From positions 228,370,636 to 228,434,635 of the forward strand of contig JAHLJT010000631.1 of NCBI GenBank assembly GCA_031308135.1: a DNA stretch of 64,000 nt, read 5' to 3'. The stretch is from Acheta domesticus. Lineage: Eukaryota; Arthropoda; Insecta; Orthoptera; Gryllidae. The position numbers and the translations under genes are program-made. Positions 1 through 12,642 of this stretch are shown piece by piece. The notes below the pieces were generated by a model, which was not told where the DNA came from, searched no databases, and was given only the letters and a program-made list of their open reading frames with translations. Each line of letters opens with the position of its first letter. The first letter of the stretch is position 1.

Positions 1-359
1 CTAAGTAAGCTTGTAAAAAATCGCACATATCTCTGAAATTTTCAAGATTAGAAACGCTTAAATATTTTGAATGCTCTCCTGCAACAACATCATTCACTTA
101 TTAATCCCTATTTCACATTTTTAAACATTATTAAATGTATACATGTTGATTTCAATGAAATCTATTCATGAAAATTAAACCTTTAAATGACACGAATTTT
201 TTAACATAGGCGTAATTTTCACGTAAAGTGCAATGAAATCGTGGCAATTAAAACTACGCAAACAATATTTTATCCAGAACGATAGCATATTTTACTTTGT
301 CGTGTAGTACGTTAGTATGTGTGGAGCAGTATACGTAGTATAAGAGAAAAGATTAATCT
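1..359. other. AT-rich sequence, no gene seen
   Basis: No open frame or splice-bounded exon recognised. Lies inside, or downstream of, the unseen 3' part of PPK copy C. Around 318-355 there is weak resemblance to the palindromic end (tacgtagtat...gagaaaag) of the dispersed repeat described at 39091-41390. Confidence 0.4.
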
Positions 360-775
360 CTTGGCCTGACAGGAAACTGCTTTGTTGAGGTATTTGATCC
401 CTACACCGGGAACAATTGTACCGTGATGGGGCCAAGAGAAACTACGGGCAAGTATGTGTAGGTACGGTGGCGAGGTAGACCTTCCCGATTTTCGGGGACA
501 TGAAGCTACTCTTCACTGGCAAATGGTTCCAGGGGAGGGATAGGGTCCGCGAGGGTCTCTGGTAGGTGATTTGACTTATTTGCCAATGAGTGGTAAAAAC
601 TGCGTGAGACGTTATTTCACGCGTCAGAGGTCACGTAGGCCAGAGTGACTAAGCCACCTCCTTTTGACCGCTCACCCCATGATAAGCCACCCTGACGACA
701 GTACTAGGACCAACCAGCACTCGGTCCAGCACTCGCGGAGTGGGTCACGTACTCCCTAAGTAGTATTATTAAGTA
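360..775 (-). mobile_element. Possible 5' end fragment of an R4/Dong-like LINE
   Basis: The stretch is more GC-rich than its surroundings and ends at about 750-770 with gtactccctaagtag followed by tattatta. The 5' boundary of the full-length R4/Dong-like element at 16784-16800 reads gtactccctaggtggag followed by (tta)n. This suggests a second 5' terminus of a related element, in the same minus orientation, abutting a short ATT tract. No coding part is visible. The call rests on one shared boundary motif plus composition. Confidence 0.3.
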
Positions 776-809
776 GCTATCTGGATTATGACGTAGGCAT
801 TGCTATTTA

Positions 810-1805
810 GCCCTCCGTTACTCGCGCTGTTAGGAAAATCCAACGCCCTCTAGAACATGTTTCTCAAGATGGCGTTGGGAAATCTAACAATTCTGGAACT
901 TTTCAATGGCATTGATGGTTTTCAACATACTGAATTAAAGCTCTAGTAATGCCTTCCCGCACGATTCAACTATGTATCCGTTCATATCAGTTCTGGGAAA
1001 GGAAACAATCTGAGAAGGCGATGATTATTGCGGCGCGTCATTTTACGTATTTTCTCACGCGCGAGCAATTGCGTTATATTTCGATACTATTGTATCGATT
1101 CTGATCCCAGTTATTCACTCTGGTTTGTGTCTTTAGTTCTTGCGTGAAGGTTAGAAAAGCTTGGTGTCTCATCGTGATAGTACTTGTATATTTTTTACTT
1201 GATATCAAAGATAAGATTTCTAGATTTAGTGGTGTCGGAAAACATATATTGATGTGGTTGGAATAAGGAGAAGAAGAAAATTTTGCTTGCCAGGAAATGA
1301 AAAATGCGAACAAGCCGGAGAAAATGTAAGATGCACTTATTTTACGAAGATGAAAACACATTCCCGCAGCATTGCTGTAATGTTTGCTTTAAACCTGTCT
1401 GTAACGAACATACAAGAAATACTGTTTTTTTTTGCGATGAATGTAGTTCTGAGGAAGCTATTTTGTTCATAAACGTCCCTGTACTTTTCAGTTTGGTGAA
1501 ATTATTTTGTTTATTGTATTTTATTGTTTTCTATATTGTGCCTTTCTTAAACAAAGTTGCTTTACATAATACTTCTCATCATGACGAGTGCTTATTACGT
1601 ATAAACAAACATTATGAGCTTGAATGTCATCTGTATGCATTGTTACATCTATACAAGTTATAGAACTCTATAACAAATATATCGGAATATTAATGCACGA
1701 ATTAGATTCATAATAAAACAATAAATACAACATTAACAGCTGTTAAATAAAATCTAACACGCGTAACAAAATCGCGTAACAAAAATACGAGCGAGTAATG
1801 GCATG
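810..1805 (+). mobile_element. piggyBac-like element relic
   Basis: About 1 kb bounded by inverted ends: ccctccgttactcgc on the left and, read inward from the right, catgccattactcgc. The right end is flanked by TTAA (1806-1809) and the left by TTTA (806-809), as expected for a piggyBac-type TTAA target with one mutation. A second copy of the left end occurs at 56999 directly after an intact TTAA. The interior keeps only a short cysteine-rich frame near 1304-1450, so this is a deleted, inactive copy. Confidence 0.5.
1304..1663 (+). pseudogene. piggyBac-like transposase C-terminal Cys-rich remnant
   Basis: A 119-residue frame whose first ~50 residues hold a dense Cys/His pattern: RRKCKMH, then HCCNVCFKPVCNEHT, then FFCDEC. 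Spacing of CxxC, CxxxxxC..H and CxxC pairs resembles the zinc-binding tail of piggyBac transposases, which sits after the DDD catalytic core and binds the element ends. The rest (from about residue 55) is hydrophobic AT-rich sequence that looks non-coding. No catalytic core is present upstream. Position inside TTAA-flanked inverted ends supports the call; an unrelated small Cys-rich frame is the alternative. Confidence 0.4.
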
Positions 1806-1809
1806 TTAA

Positions 1810-2824
1810 GCTCTGCGCCCATGTCTAGGCAGTTCAGAGCAGTTCAGTCAGTTCCTGTCTTGCAGTCGTGTGGTTGTTCATCACTAGGTGACCGAGGTCA
1901 CGCCCGCTTGTAACTGGCAATTGTTTTCAGTGTTCATTAAATGTCTACTTTTCAGTCGAAGCAAGTTTTTTCTGAGGAAACCTTTTCCTTCGATTCGAAA
2001 CAATGTATTGAGAAGTACAATCTGCCTACGTTTCTTTGAGCTCTTGAATCCCTTTCCTCACCCTAAATAGTTTAATGATGAATAAAAGTACCTCGCCACC
2101 GTACAAAGCAAGCAAGGTTACGTTTGCAAGGTTAGTAACAAAGCAACGTTAGTAACATTTGAAAATAGACATTTTCACTTCCGAGTTATAGGAAATTGTT
2201 TGCATCGGTAAAATAACTACAGCTTTGAAATGAAAACCTCGAGAAAAATAAATTATATTTTTCATTTGAGTCAACTGCGTTATAAACTGCATAATGCAGT
2301 CTGTAAATAATTTTATGTTAGCTTAAGTAAATATTCTACACATGAGTGTATTTATTTTATGCATAAATCAATTGTTTTAGATACCGATAGGTAGCGGCTG
2401 GGAAGACGATGGGGCGAAATCGTAAACCCCCGATTCAAGAAAACAGGAAACTAATTACACGAGAAAGTCTGCGCCATTTTGTAGCATCATTAGTGAAAAA
2501 TGTCACTGAAATGGCAAAAAATTGCTTGTATTCAGACTTTTCGATTTTTTTTTTCGATTTTCGAGTATTCCTCGGTCTCTTCTTCAATAATAGCATTTCA
2601 GCTATTGCTAAGGCGGAGTTTCATGAACTTCATTTGCTGAAAAATCATGAAATATATTACCTCTGAAAAACGTGTCACTGTAAATTCCAGAATTCCAGGT
2701 CCAGTATCTTTATTTGAAATCATCAATGGCGCATTCTTCACTGTGTGTCTGAAATTATTTTAAACATAATATATTCCTTTCTATACAACTATTTTATAAT
2801 TATTTTTTCACTCTTTGAACTTAC
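1810..2824. other. Intronic or downstream sequence of PPK copy C, no exon seen
   Basis: AT-rich sequence between the piggyBac-like relic and the CC exon of PPK copy C. I looked on the minus strand for the next PPK exon (the one carrying [11 protein letters not shown] in copies A and B) and did not find it. The exon therefore probably lies beyond the window, implying another long intron. Confidence 0.4.
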
Positions 2825-5800
2825 ATTGTATTAGCGGCTAAACACAGGCCTCTCTCACTTTCTATTGGAATAAATTTAGAGCAGCAGTTAAAACTTTCCT
2901 TGTTCCATCTGCAGTCTTTTAGAAGTTGTTCACAAGGCAAACGAATCTAAGGCATAAAAAAATGTAATTTCACATTAATATGAATTTTTGTGAATCTGTG
3001 AAATGAAAACTAATAAAAATGAAGAGAGGCGTAGTACCTATATCAAGACTTTTCCTAATCTTAGATTTGTAAACAAGCAGAATTCAGCCTTTGTCATAAT
3101 ATGAAGGATATGTGTTAATTTATGTACCATTTATTTCAAAGGTTTCACAAATTCAAGTAATTAAGGTACTCATCTTCCTCAAAATGAATTTTTTCCGAGA
3201 AAAAAGGGAATTTTTGTTGTTAACTGTTTCGTGTGCACTGAAATGTGTACTTTTCAATGCTTAAAGCCGTTTGTTTCTAAGTTTATTACATTTAATATTT
3301 TACTTATTGGTACTTTTGAGAATGCGCGCGCATATGCCATGTCCCACGGCCACTTTCAGTTCAGGTGGCAATGATCGCTAAAATTGAAAGAAAAATTGAA
3401 TTATTGTATGAGAAATTTTTAAAATGCAATTTAAACTTATGTCCTTATGTTGTCACATTAAAAGAAAAATATTCATTTTAGACAAGTTCTTTCTTGTAGT
3501 TAGGTATTTAGTGCTGACAGACCCTTTTGGAGCTAATGGATCTTAATCTGGCTTTTCCCTCAAGCTACTTTTGCTCTTGTTTGATCTGACTTGAAACATG
3601 ATACCCCTTCTAATTTCGAAGATACCTTTATGATTCTTTTTTATTTAATTGCAAAAATTAAGTTCTTGTTCCTAAAACTCAAATTATTATAAAAAATATA
3701 TATTATCAATAATACATTTTGATACCAATGATTAATCGTTATTGTTTCCAGTGATTTTTAAATTGTTCTAATTGAAATCCCTGTGAAGCACAAGTCTCTC
3801 ATCAATCTTCAGATTTAGGTTCAGGCACTAAATTATAGTCCAAATAACAATCTTAAAAAAGAATCATTCCTAAATAGTTAAGAGTTCATTAGTTACGATA
3901 TCACAAATAATATTCTGGTTTTGGAAAAAATAAGATTTTGTATGCAATAATTAATATAAATTTTTAAAAATATTTTTGCCTTGTTAATACCTAATCCTAC
4001 GAGTAAGCATGTTTAAATTCAGACACGCGTCACAAATATTTCTTTTTAATTCACGTAGACGATTACCTTAAAGTAATTCGCGAGCAGTGGATTATGAACG
4101 TGTGGCAACCTCCGGGGGAAGGTACGTGTGTTACACCACTCTACTCACAAGCCTAACCCAGTTTCATTTGTGAATTTTGCATTGATCTCCCCTCCAATTG
4201 CACCCGCGTCAATACTCTGGGCGTGGTGATTGATGTGATAGAGAATGGGGTCAGTGGGACTTGTATAAGTTCGAACCCACTCTCCTCGCTGTCATAGGTT
4301 AGGGAGTACAATTGAAGAGTTTCTTACAAGAACCAATCTAGCCCAAATTCGAGATTTTTCAGGATACGCAAAAAAATTTCAGAACATAGACGTGCATAGT
4401 AATGTATTTTTGTTTTTTCCTTTCCTTTCAGTATTGTGGCGGCACATAGTTTCCGGAATTAATCACGTACAAAATTGAAGTCGGATTTTGTTAAATTATC
4501 TTGAAACTATGCAACATTACGAAGTGCATAGTTCCTATGTAAGAGGAGAGCGCAGCGGTGAGGTTGGAGGCACCCCCCTCCGCCCCCAGGGGCCACTGAA
4601 GGGACGCGTTCCCGCCACCACGACCAGCGCCAGCCCCGCTACCCTTTGATCTATTTTAAGTGCCGACGGCGCAGACCTCTCTCCATCTTCTCTCTCCCCA
4701 CCCGCCCCCACCTGCCCCTACAACCCACCTTTCAGGGCGTGTACAGAGAGGGAAGCCCCCGGCTGCGACAGCCAAAGATTATTATTGCAAATAATAGTAC
4801 ACTGTAAGACGATGATAGGTATTAATACACGAGTGTGGTATTACGATACGAGCGAGTACTTCACACGTGTGTATTAATACCCATTACATCGAGTTTTTAC
4901 AGTAATTTTTCTACAACTTTTGTAAGTTAAACTTTTACATTGAATCGTTTCGTGGCCGTTGACGTAAAGGATTCACCCAAGGCCACCTAGCGGACGCTCC
5001 CTTACCATATCTTCGCATGCTGCCGCAGGTGGCTCTGGCCACCAGTCAGCCTGCGAGGAAGTACTGCACTAGTCAAATATGATCAAAGGAAAATTACGAT
5101 CCAATTTATTTTAAATATTCCAAGAAAAAATACTACTAATAAAAGAAATTAAAGCTGTCAAGCATAATATAATATCAAATGTAATTTTAATGTACACAAT
5201 CGAACGAAACATTTACTAGAACGATTCTCAATGCTTAATTGTCAATACTTGGTTTGTAAATTTCTCTGTGAGTGGTCAAGAACCTGTATTATAAATGAAA
5301 ACTGAATCGAAATGTGTATCATTTTGCAACTGGCTGCAGCCATCAAATACAATAGGAGTCAAAATCAATCAATACAATGGGCGCAAAAATCAATGCATTA
5401 TGCAATAGGAGTAGAAAAATAAACGAGCCCACACGCGTCGAACTCAACATACAGATGCGAGTTCGCCCCGTGAATCAACATTTCGGAGTGAGAGAGAGCG
5501 CTATTTTGGAACACTTGAGAATCTTACGGGGATTGGCTGAGAAAATTTCGATGCGCAATTGATTTCGACCACTCAGCGAATAATTTGTAGGCTAGGGAGG
5601 ACAAGGGACTGCAGAAGCTGGGAGGGAAGAGAAGATGGGTCGGGGGAGGGATGAGATTTGACTAGGGAGCTGAGCGGAACAAGTGATCATTTTCGCGGAC
5701 AGTATAATTTTTGTTGTTCGGGACTTGATTTAAATGGATTTGAGATTTGACTTGAGAGTGGAGCGGAACGCGGGGCGAGAGATCGCTGTCTGCGGCAGAG

Positions 5801-8145
5801 AGTATACGGTCTGCGGTGAACGACCGGCGGCGCCTGCCCGACCGCCGCGGCCTGGTGTTGTCTGGAGGGCGCTGAGCTCGTTCTTGCCCTTCCCAGTGGA
5901 AATCAGCTGAGGGGTCATCGACCGCCTGAACCCGCTTCGATGGACCACGAAGCCACCAAGAATATGATGACGTTTCTTACCTTAAATCAAGCTAAGGCTT
6001 AAACAGTTCTTCAAGGATTTAAAGAAATAAAAGACTCTTGGTTAATCTTGAATGAACAGAAAATCTAACGAGTTGACCTGGCGTGGCCGCGCTTTGGCCT
6101 TTAAGTTTTCTTATAATTTAATTCAACAGTGTCACTATAAAGTTTTTCCTTTTTTTCTTTTTTATAACAAATGAAGTAGTGATCTCCCAGAAATTCTTAC
6201 TCCTAATAATATTCAGTGATTATATTAAGTTTTGTTCAAAATTATATCTTAAATAAGTGTTTCTTTGCCTTCTCTTCTAACAATGCTCCGCAACGTATCT
6301 TTCATCCCACCGAAGCAAGGTGAAAATGTGAGCTCGTGAAATCTGAGCTAGCCAGCGCACCAACAAGATCCGATTATATATAAAACAAAACAAGACGTCA
6401 GAATATGATTGACGCTTGCCGATAGGAAATGTCCCAGTTGATAGCGCCAGTTGTAGGGAATAACTCGGTGAATTATGTCAAAATATGTAACTTTGGAGTA
6501 GTTTGGTTCTAGTAAGAAAACCTTGAATTGAAGAATTTTATTGGTTTCGGTACTTTTCTCGTAAAAAGTAGCTATTATTTTTCCAACCGTTTGATCCCAA
6601 GTAAATCTTAGAGAACAGAGGATGTATGTGGTACTGAGCATGGGGAAGTCAGCATTTTACCTTAACCCATTTTCCCAACGCCCACACTTTTAGGCTAAAG
6701 TGACAATTTTTACGATTTTGCACCGCCTTTATTCCATAAAACTGCGTGTAGAAGTCTTCCCGCCACCTATACCAAAGTTATCAATATTGGAATACCGCCA
6801 ATTTGTCTTAATCTTGAAATGTATGTCTGTAAATTGAAAAAACGCTCAAAGATCAGAAGCTTATCAAAATCTTCCCGAGTTTTGAACGCCCTTAAATACA
6901 GCTTTTCCAATTATACGTGCACACACGCAGCCACACTACATACATACGAGTACATGCATACAGTACATACGTACAACAGAGATGAGATGAAAAGTAACAA
7001 TCATAATATTCAAGGAATATCTTATCTGTAAGGAATGTGTAGTCTATCTCGTTATTAATGTTTAAAATATTATGACTTATTTTTCATACCAAACAGACAC
7101 TTTAATACTATTTGTCAGGAATTTATTTTATTCAGTGTTACGTCTCTTACGGTCTTTTTCAAACCTGGATCTAAAAATAATTACATTTGTTACTAGTATT
7201 GCTGACTTGAAATTATTTTAGATAATTTGTTTAAAAAGGTACCTGTAAGAGTCGTCTTCAAGATAAGAAAAAAGTGTCGAAAGCGTCTATTCAAATAATG
7301 AATTTAAATTAAATAATCATTTTAGAAATAAGCGCGATACAAATAGGCTTACGTCATGCATAATTTTCTTAAAATTCAGGAGGCAAGCATCTGGTTGTTC
7401 ACGACAGTATATATTGCATTCTTCACAGTTGCCTGTGGAATAGACGATATTGTAAACCAAGGCATGAAATTCGAAGTCATCTATCTTGTCAGGATACACT
7501 CTGCAAAACAGATGCACATCAAAACATGCTTTGGAAAGAAGCAAATTCATTTGATTCCCAGTTCTTAACAACATACTTTTTCACATATTCTTCTACAACG
7601 AACATATTGGTATTGTCCCTTTCACATACAGACACTGCAGGAAAATTTGTATTCCAATATAAATAATCTGTTTCTGTCGCGAAACTTATTGGATGATCAT
7701 TGTAGGCATCGTACGATGATTTGGTGAGTAGAAGAGTGCCATAACACGACACAATTACTGCAATTAGCCAAAACAACCTAATGCAAAAATTATAATTAAT
7801 TAATAACGCTCCCGTAATTAATTGTTAACTGCAGTAAATTAGATAACTGCTCATTTCTTACACTATAAAAGTAACATTTGTCAGTAATTACTTAGAAAGT
7901 TAAGGACCTGTGAATTTGATAATAATTCATATTGTATTGAGAGCTAATTATGGAGGTTGCAAATGAAATGTAATGTGTTTTCTCATTAGAAATCTAATGA
8001 ATGCTAGATGAAATTTATATCTCTCATCTTACCTTTCCCATACCATGCGATCTTTTTCAGCCAGATACCGAAGACCGTGAACTGAGCTGTTGTCAAGGTA
8101 ATTCTTCACAATGGATTTAAGTATTTGTACTCGGAAGTCTTTCAT
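2825..8145 (-). CDS. Pickpocket-type DEG/ENaC sodium channel, copy C (5' part)
   Basis: Four coding exons on the minus strand: 8033-8145, 7577-7777, 7353-7500 and 2825-2946. All have GT/AG junctions with compatible phases. Exon 1 starts at an ATG and carries the PPK amino-terminal motif SSVHGLRYL, including the His-Gly gating motif, then VWER. Exon 2 begins LFWLIAVIVSCYGTLLL (first membrane segment) and continues to the post-TM1 motif NFPAVSVCE. Exon 3 has four cysteines around NCEECNIYC. Exon 4 has LPCEQLL..DCRWN..SFNCCSKF..GLCL, the paired-Cys motif of insect PPKs. The family forms trimeric amiloride-type cation channels with a large extracellular domain. The intron between exons 2 and 3 is only 76 bp and the next is 4.4 kb. 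The 3' half lies beyond position 1. No disabling change seen; the subfamily is unknown. Confidence 0.85.
2947..7352. other. Intron 3 of PPK copy C
   Basis: About 4.4 kb of mostly AT-rich DNA. It contains two GC-rich islands, about 4545-4770 and 5580-5960, and the small palindromic element at 4801-4903. Near 4260-4300 there is a pol III B-box-like gttcgaaccc. I recognise no exon or transposase in it. The GC-rich parts are open in several frames but show no domain. Confidence 0.5.
4801..4903. repeat. Small palindromic MITE-like element
   Basis: About 103 bp that folds back on itself. The left arm reads actgtaag..cgatgataggtattaatacac and the right arm, reverse-complemented, reads actgtaaaaactcgatg then gggtattaatacac. 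The arms are about 40 bp, nearly matching, with a ~20-bp loop holding tacgagcgagtac. There is no coding capacity. Confidence 0.55.
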
Positions 8146-9299
8146 ATTATTACTTTTTGTTTGGCATTTAAAGATAACCATATAATATGTCTTAGAAATA
8201 CGAGCTGCCGGTTCCCAAGAACATTTCTAAATACATTGTGTAATAATGTGGCACTACTCTTATAGCTGAGTCCGAATAGCGGTTTAAGGAATCGAATTCA
8301 ATAATTATTTCCGATTTCTGGGCAATTTGGGAGCGTCGTTAGTTACGGTCATTACATCTCGCAACTGCTCTGTAGTTACCCAGCGTGTGTGGAAAAGGGA
8401 AAAGAAACCATCATAAATGAAGATCTACATAGATGTAGATTGCATTGTGTGCCAGCATTCCCTAATACGCGATCGATTGCACGCTGTCCTCTGAATCAAA
8501 GAGTGTATGAGAAAGACATTTTTCATACTGAGTCACGGATTGAAAACAATTTTCTACCAGAGATTTTCAAAGATCAAAGTTTTATATTTTTTTAATACTG
8601 TAGTCGAGGTAAAGTATAGAAATCACCTCAACAATACAATCTCGGATGTTTGATCGTAAAATCCGTTATTAATGTTATATTATATTACAACTTTGTAGAC
8701 AAAAGAATCCGACTTAATGCATTAACGAAACCAACACAGGTACAAGCAGCTGAGCAATGACTCCAGCTGTCTAAAGGATGTTCATAATTCATTTTTTTCT
8801 TTCGTGCAGTCTTACACGTGGGGCCACAGAGTGGAAGTGTTAAATGTCCTTGATGCCATGTGTTGGATATTGTGAATTATGCTATTCAATATTCAACCTT
8901 AGTAAGATGGGTTTTCATGTCAATCTGTGTAATTTATTTTACTTTAATTATGATACCTCATTTTCATGGAAAATCTCTCATTTTATCAATTTGTTGTTTG
9001 TTATTTGTTTTTTATGTATTATATCCAACAAATACGGAGTAACAGTATAAATGTAGCCTATGTCCAACGGTCCTGAGGAGGGAACAATAAGTTCGGAACA
9101 ACTTCCGAAACGTTGGCAAAGAAAGGTGTTTTTAATTAATTGACGAACAACCATTAACCATTCCAGAATAGAAGGATATACAAGAATTCGCTAGAATATA
9201 CGTATTCAGATCTTCGTAAATATGACAAATATAAATATATAAAAAATTTAATTTTATTTTCATAAATGTATTCAACTCTGATTTCACAATGAATAATGA
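8146..9299. other. 5' flank of PPK copy C and intergenic DNA
   Basis: Upstream region of PPK copy C; I see no confident core promoter. Near 9068-9115 there is a short palindrome-like stretch (gtcctgaggag ... ccgaaacgttggc) of a kind often carried in non-LTR element untranslated regions, just before the LINE at 9300. Short frames at 8389-8595 and 8844-9050 have no recognisable domain. Confidence 0.35.
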
Positions 9300-10400
9300 T
9301 TATGTTGTTTCTGAATTTGTAAATCTCCATCATTTCAATTCAAATCTCAATCAATTATAATTGGGTCCTGCCGGTCCCATAAAACACTTCAAAACCTAAA
9401 AATTCCTGATGTCATTTTGGACAACACTACAGTTCCTTTCTGCTCTCAAGTTAAAAATCTTGGTCTGACCATCGATAAATTTCTAAATTGGGAACCTCAT
9501 GCTCGGGACACTTGCCGCAAAGTGTATGCCTCAATGTACTCACTCAAATTTGCTTACAAATGCTTTCCACCCAAAACCAAAGAACTTCCAGTAAAATCAC
9601 TCCTGCTCCCCCTGCTTGATTACGGTGATATCGTGTACGGTAACATAAAGAAATCAACCGCTGATGCTTTTCAAAGAGTTCAAAATGCATGTGTTAGGTT
9701 TCAATACAATATCAGCAAGTATGATCACATATCGGGGTACTATAAAGCAAATCGCATATTAAACTTGAAAGGTCGACGCCTGTTTCATAGTTTGTGCCTT
9801 CTCTTCAAAATATTAAATATGGGTGTACCTGCTTACCTCTCTTATAAAATGTCTTATCTCAAAACAAAAAGATTCCAGAAATCCTTGCTATGGAATATTC
9901 CTAAAAGCAACACCAATTTTTATAATAAATCTTACTTAGTAGCAACGACCCGAGAGTGGAATAACCTTCCAGAAAATGTTAGGAAATGTAAAACATTGCG
10001 ATCATTCAAAAAACATTTAAATACTCTTCTACTGAGCTGCTAATGTACGATGTGAAAGTGTGTACTCAATGTATTATTATAATTATTATTATTATTAAAA
10101 ATTGTACGCTAAATGTAACATTTTATATCATATTTTTAACTTTTTTAATTTTGTATTTTCTTATATTACTTAGGTAAATTCTTAATTTAATAAGCAACAG
10201 TGTAATTAGTTTAAATTAAGTTTAATATAAGATTAGAAAGTTGTTTTTTTTGTTTGTATTATCAACTTGTAATTTCAAATTCATTCCAGCTTAACTTGTC
10301 ATGGCTCTGACTGAATGCGTCTTTTCCCTTGGTACACGTTGATGTAATAAAAATCGGCCATAAGCTGTCGTCCTGGCCGGGTGGTTGTGTGCATTCTCAT
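9300..10400 (+). mobile_element. 5'-truncated jockey/CR1-type LINE with 3' UTR
   Basis: Holds the last ~210 codons of a non-LTR reverse transcriptase ORF (9417-10043) preceded by a few dozen more degenerate codons from about 9370, then an AT-rich 3' untranslated region with an (ATT)n tract at 10073-10098. The 5' truncation is typical of target-primed reverse transcription. The 3' boundary is not precisely resolved. Confidence 0.55.
9417..10043 (+). pseudogene. C-terminal region of a non-LTR reverse transcriptase
   Basis: 208 residues, open to a TAA stop, with no catalytic YxDD box because the upstream part is missing. Recognised by the conserved order found downstream of the RT core in jockey/CR1-type ORF2 proteins: VKNLGLTID..LNWEPHA near the start, LLLPLLDYGDIVYG at about residue 65, RVQNACVRF around 88, and the closing TREWNNLPENVRK..T..SFKKHLNTLLL. 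In this family the region follows the polymerase and ends ORF2. Upstream codons back to about 9370 continue the homology with stops. Orientation is opposite to the PPK genes. Likely dead on arrival because of 5' truncation. Confidence 0.7.
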
Positions 10401-12607
10401 TTATTATTATTTTTTTAATAAGTTCTTTAATGGATTGAGATGTTCTTTCTAACGTTTTGACGCGTGTGGGTTAAATTTTTTTCTCTTTCATAATTTATTT
10501 TCGGGCATCTCCTTAATGTTTTCTTGTGTCAGTAAATGCTTTATAAATTATTTTATATCATTTATTTTGTTGCTCAATGTTGAAGAGCATGCACACTTCC
10601 TTTGTTTTCCCTGGTTTTCCCCCGGCCGTTTAAGGTAAATACTGGGACGTGTTTTTTACTTTCACTTTGTGAGCCTAGGGGCAAGGCATATCTAAGTTGT
10701 ATTTTACTTAATTTACTAAATGTACTGTTAAAATTTTTATCTATATTGTCACCTCCTTCCTATGTTAAAAAGGAGTAAATCCTCCCTCCTATGTTGGTGG
10801 GGGCGTGATAGGTGGGAAAACAAACGATCACCTAGCACTTGGTCAAAATTCGTCGTCAAATTTTAGCCTGTCCAACAATTCAGATAAAATTACCTTAATC
10901 GTGGGAGGAGACGAGTGACTCGAGTAAATGATCCCTTATTACTCGTTGTCGTGGCTCCAGTAAATAATAAGCCACAACACACACACATATAAGAAAGTTC
11001 TCCACTGACTTCCTTTTCAAGGGATAGAGTTCTAGACGTATGCACTTGGATATAATCAAGAACAAGATTGTCGTATGTTTTAAAAAATAATCAAAGAAAT
11101 ATATTCTTTTCAAAGAATTAATACACTGAACACTAGAAATTGTCTGAGAGTACTCTGCTAGAATCAGGTTTGTAAAACTGATAACAAAAATATCATGAAA
11201 ATCTGAGCTGAATTACAGTCTGAAACTCTTTGACTACTTTCTTCCAATGGTTTAAACAATCAGTCTTAATTCACAGAATTCCTGTACTATGTTATTCACA
11301 CACATATACAAATACACTGATCTGCTGTAAAACACATAAAAACAATACATACACAATATGCGATGCACATAAATAACATACATATACAATGCGAATCGAT
11401 AATACCAATACTATACTATACAAAGAAAATATGTTACACTACTAAACGTTCTAACATCTTACACAGAACAAACAAATTGACGTGTTCGAAAAAAATGAAA
11501 CTCTTTCCGATAAACAATATTTAGTTTAATCAAAGTCAAACGAAATTAGCTTTACTTGATTCTATGAGATCTCTTTGTATACAAAATTTTAAGTTTACTG
11601 TTAAATAACTTTGTTATTACTTCAATCTTAATACGTTACTCAACCAAATAACTTATTGTCATGGCAAGAATTTCCTTCAATTATTACACATATTATATTG
11701 TGTTAATAGTTACTTGATAATAGTTGTTAATAGTAGCTACAATTGGGTACGAAGAATTTCCATCGGTTACGCTGCTCTTCTCGGCTGCGATCGAATAAAT
11801 GAAATCCTTCTTCCTATGTGGCCTCTGATGTCGTCCAATATAGGTTCGCAGATTATGGCTGCTTTCCTTACGTTTTCGTCACTTCTGTCGACGTTACTAT
11901 TGCGTCGAATGTAGCGTTGATCGTATTAGGTTCAAATAAGTCCAAGCGTTCTCATTAAAGCTGAAATAAATCATATATTCAAAATAATATTTCTATTTTA
12001 ATTCATTTCCCTTTACAGGTTTATACTCGTTTTCGACTCGTAGTTTCGAACGTAGTATAAATCTTGCTATTCAGTCCTAAAAGTTCTTCTTAAATATACT
12101 CATATTTTATATATAATTCATTTTTTTATTCTCTAGAATAAGTTATTATATTAATTGAATATATTACCTTATTCTAAAAGCTTAAATAAACGATGATTTC
12201 CTAGAGTAGCGTGATCCGTTATTCCAATGGTTCTCTCTGGGTAACGTTCCATACACTCGTTAGTAGCAAAATGGCAGAATCTCTCTTCTCTAACTTAAAA
12301 TTCAGCAATTTTTTGCCTACTAATTCTGATTGGTAAGCCTAGTTGTTCCAGTAGCTGATTTCGTTATCTCGACTTAAACTTCTTCCGGATTCTTATCGGA
12401 AAGAATTCTCTTCCGTCTTCTAGCGTTCTCTGTCGGTTTACATAGCAACTTCATGACCTCTAGATAACGAGAGACGTATCTACGAAAAAAAATTATATTT
12501 TTCGTAATGTAAACGACGTGAGCGGTTACAATATATGTATATATATTACGTGGTTAGGCGGAAGAGCGGGTCTGATGGCCCGAGTCTCGCCACATAAATA
12601 AAGTCAC
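10401..12607. other. AT-rich intergenic DNA
   Basis: No gene recognised. The frames at 10895-11113 (minus) and 11714-11914 (plus) are short, lack domains and have no splice context. Sequence just before the R4 element (12546-12607, ggcccgagtctcgccacataaataaag) is moderately GC-rich and may be an older repeat into which the microsatellite expanded. Confidence 0.4.

Positions 12608-12641
<34 letters not shown>
12608..12641. repeat. (ATT)n microsatellite at the 3' junction of the R4/Dong-like LINE
   Basis: An almost pure tat/att trinucleotide run directly abutting the 3' end of the minus-strand LINE. A matching (TTA)n run lies at its 5' end (16801-16851), so the two runs together look like one split target microsatellite. 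Confidence 0.85.

Positions 12642-12642
<1 letters not shown>

Noticed and set aside
7501..7576. Read-through of the PPK TM1 exon into KYVVKNWESNEF
   Set aside because: A gtatgt donor and ttttgcag acceptor define a 76-bp intron, and copy B has the same structure.
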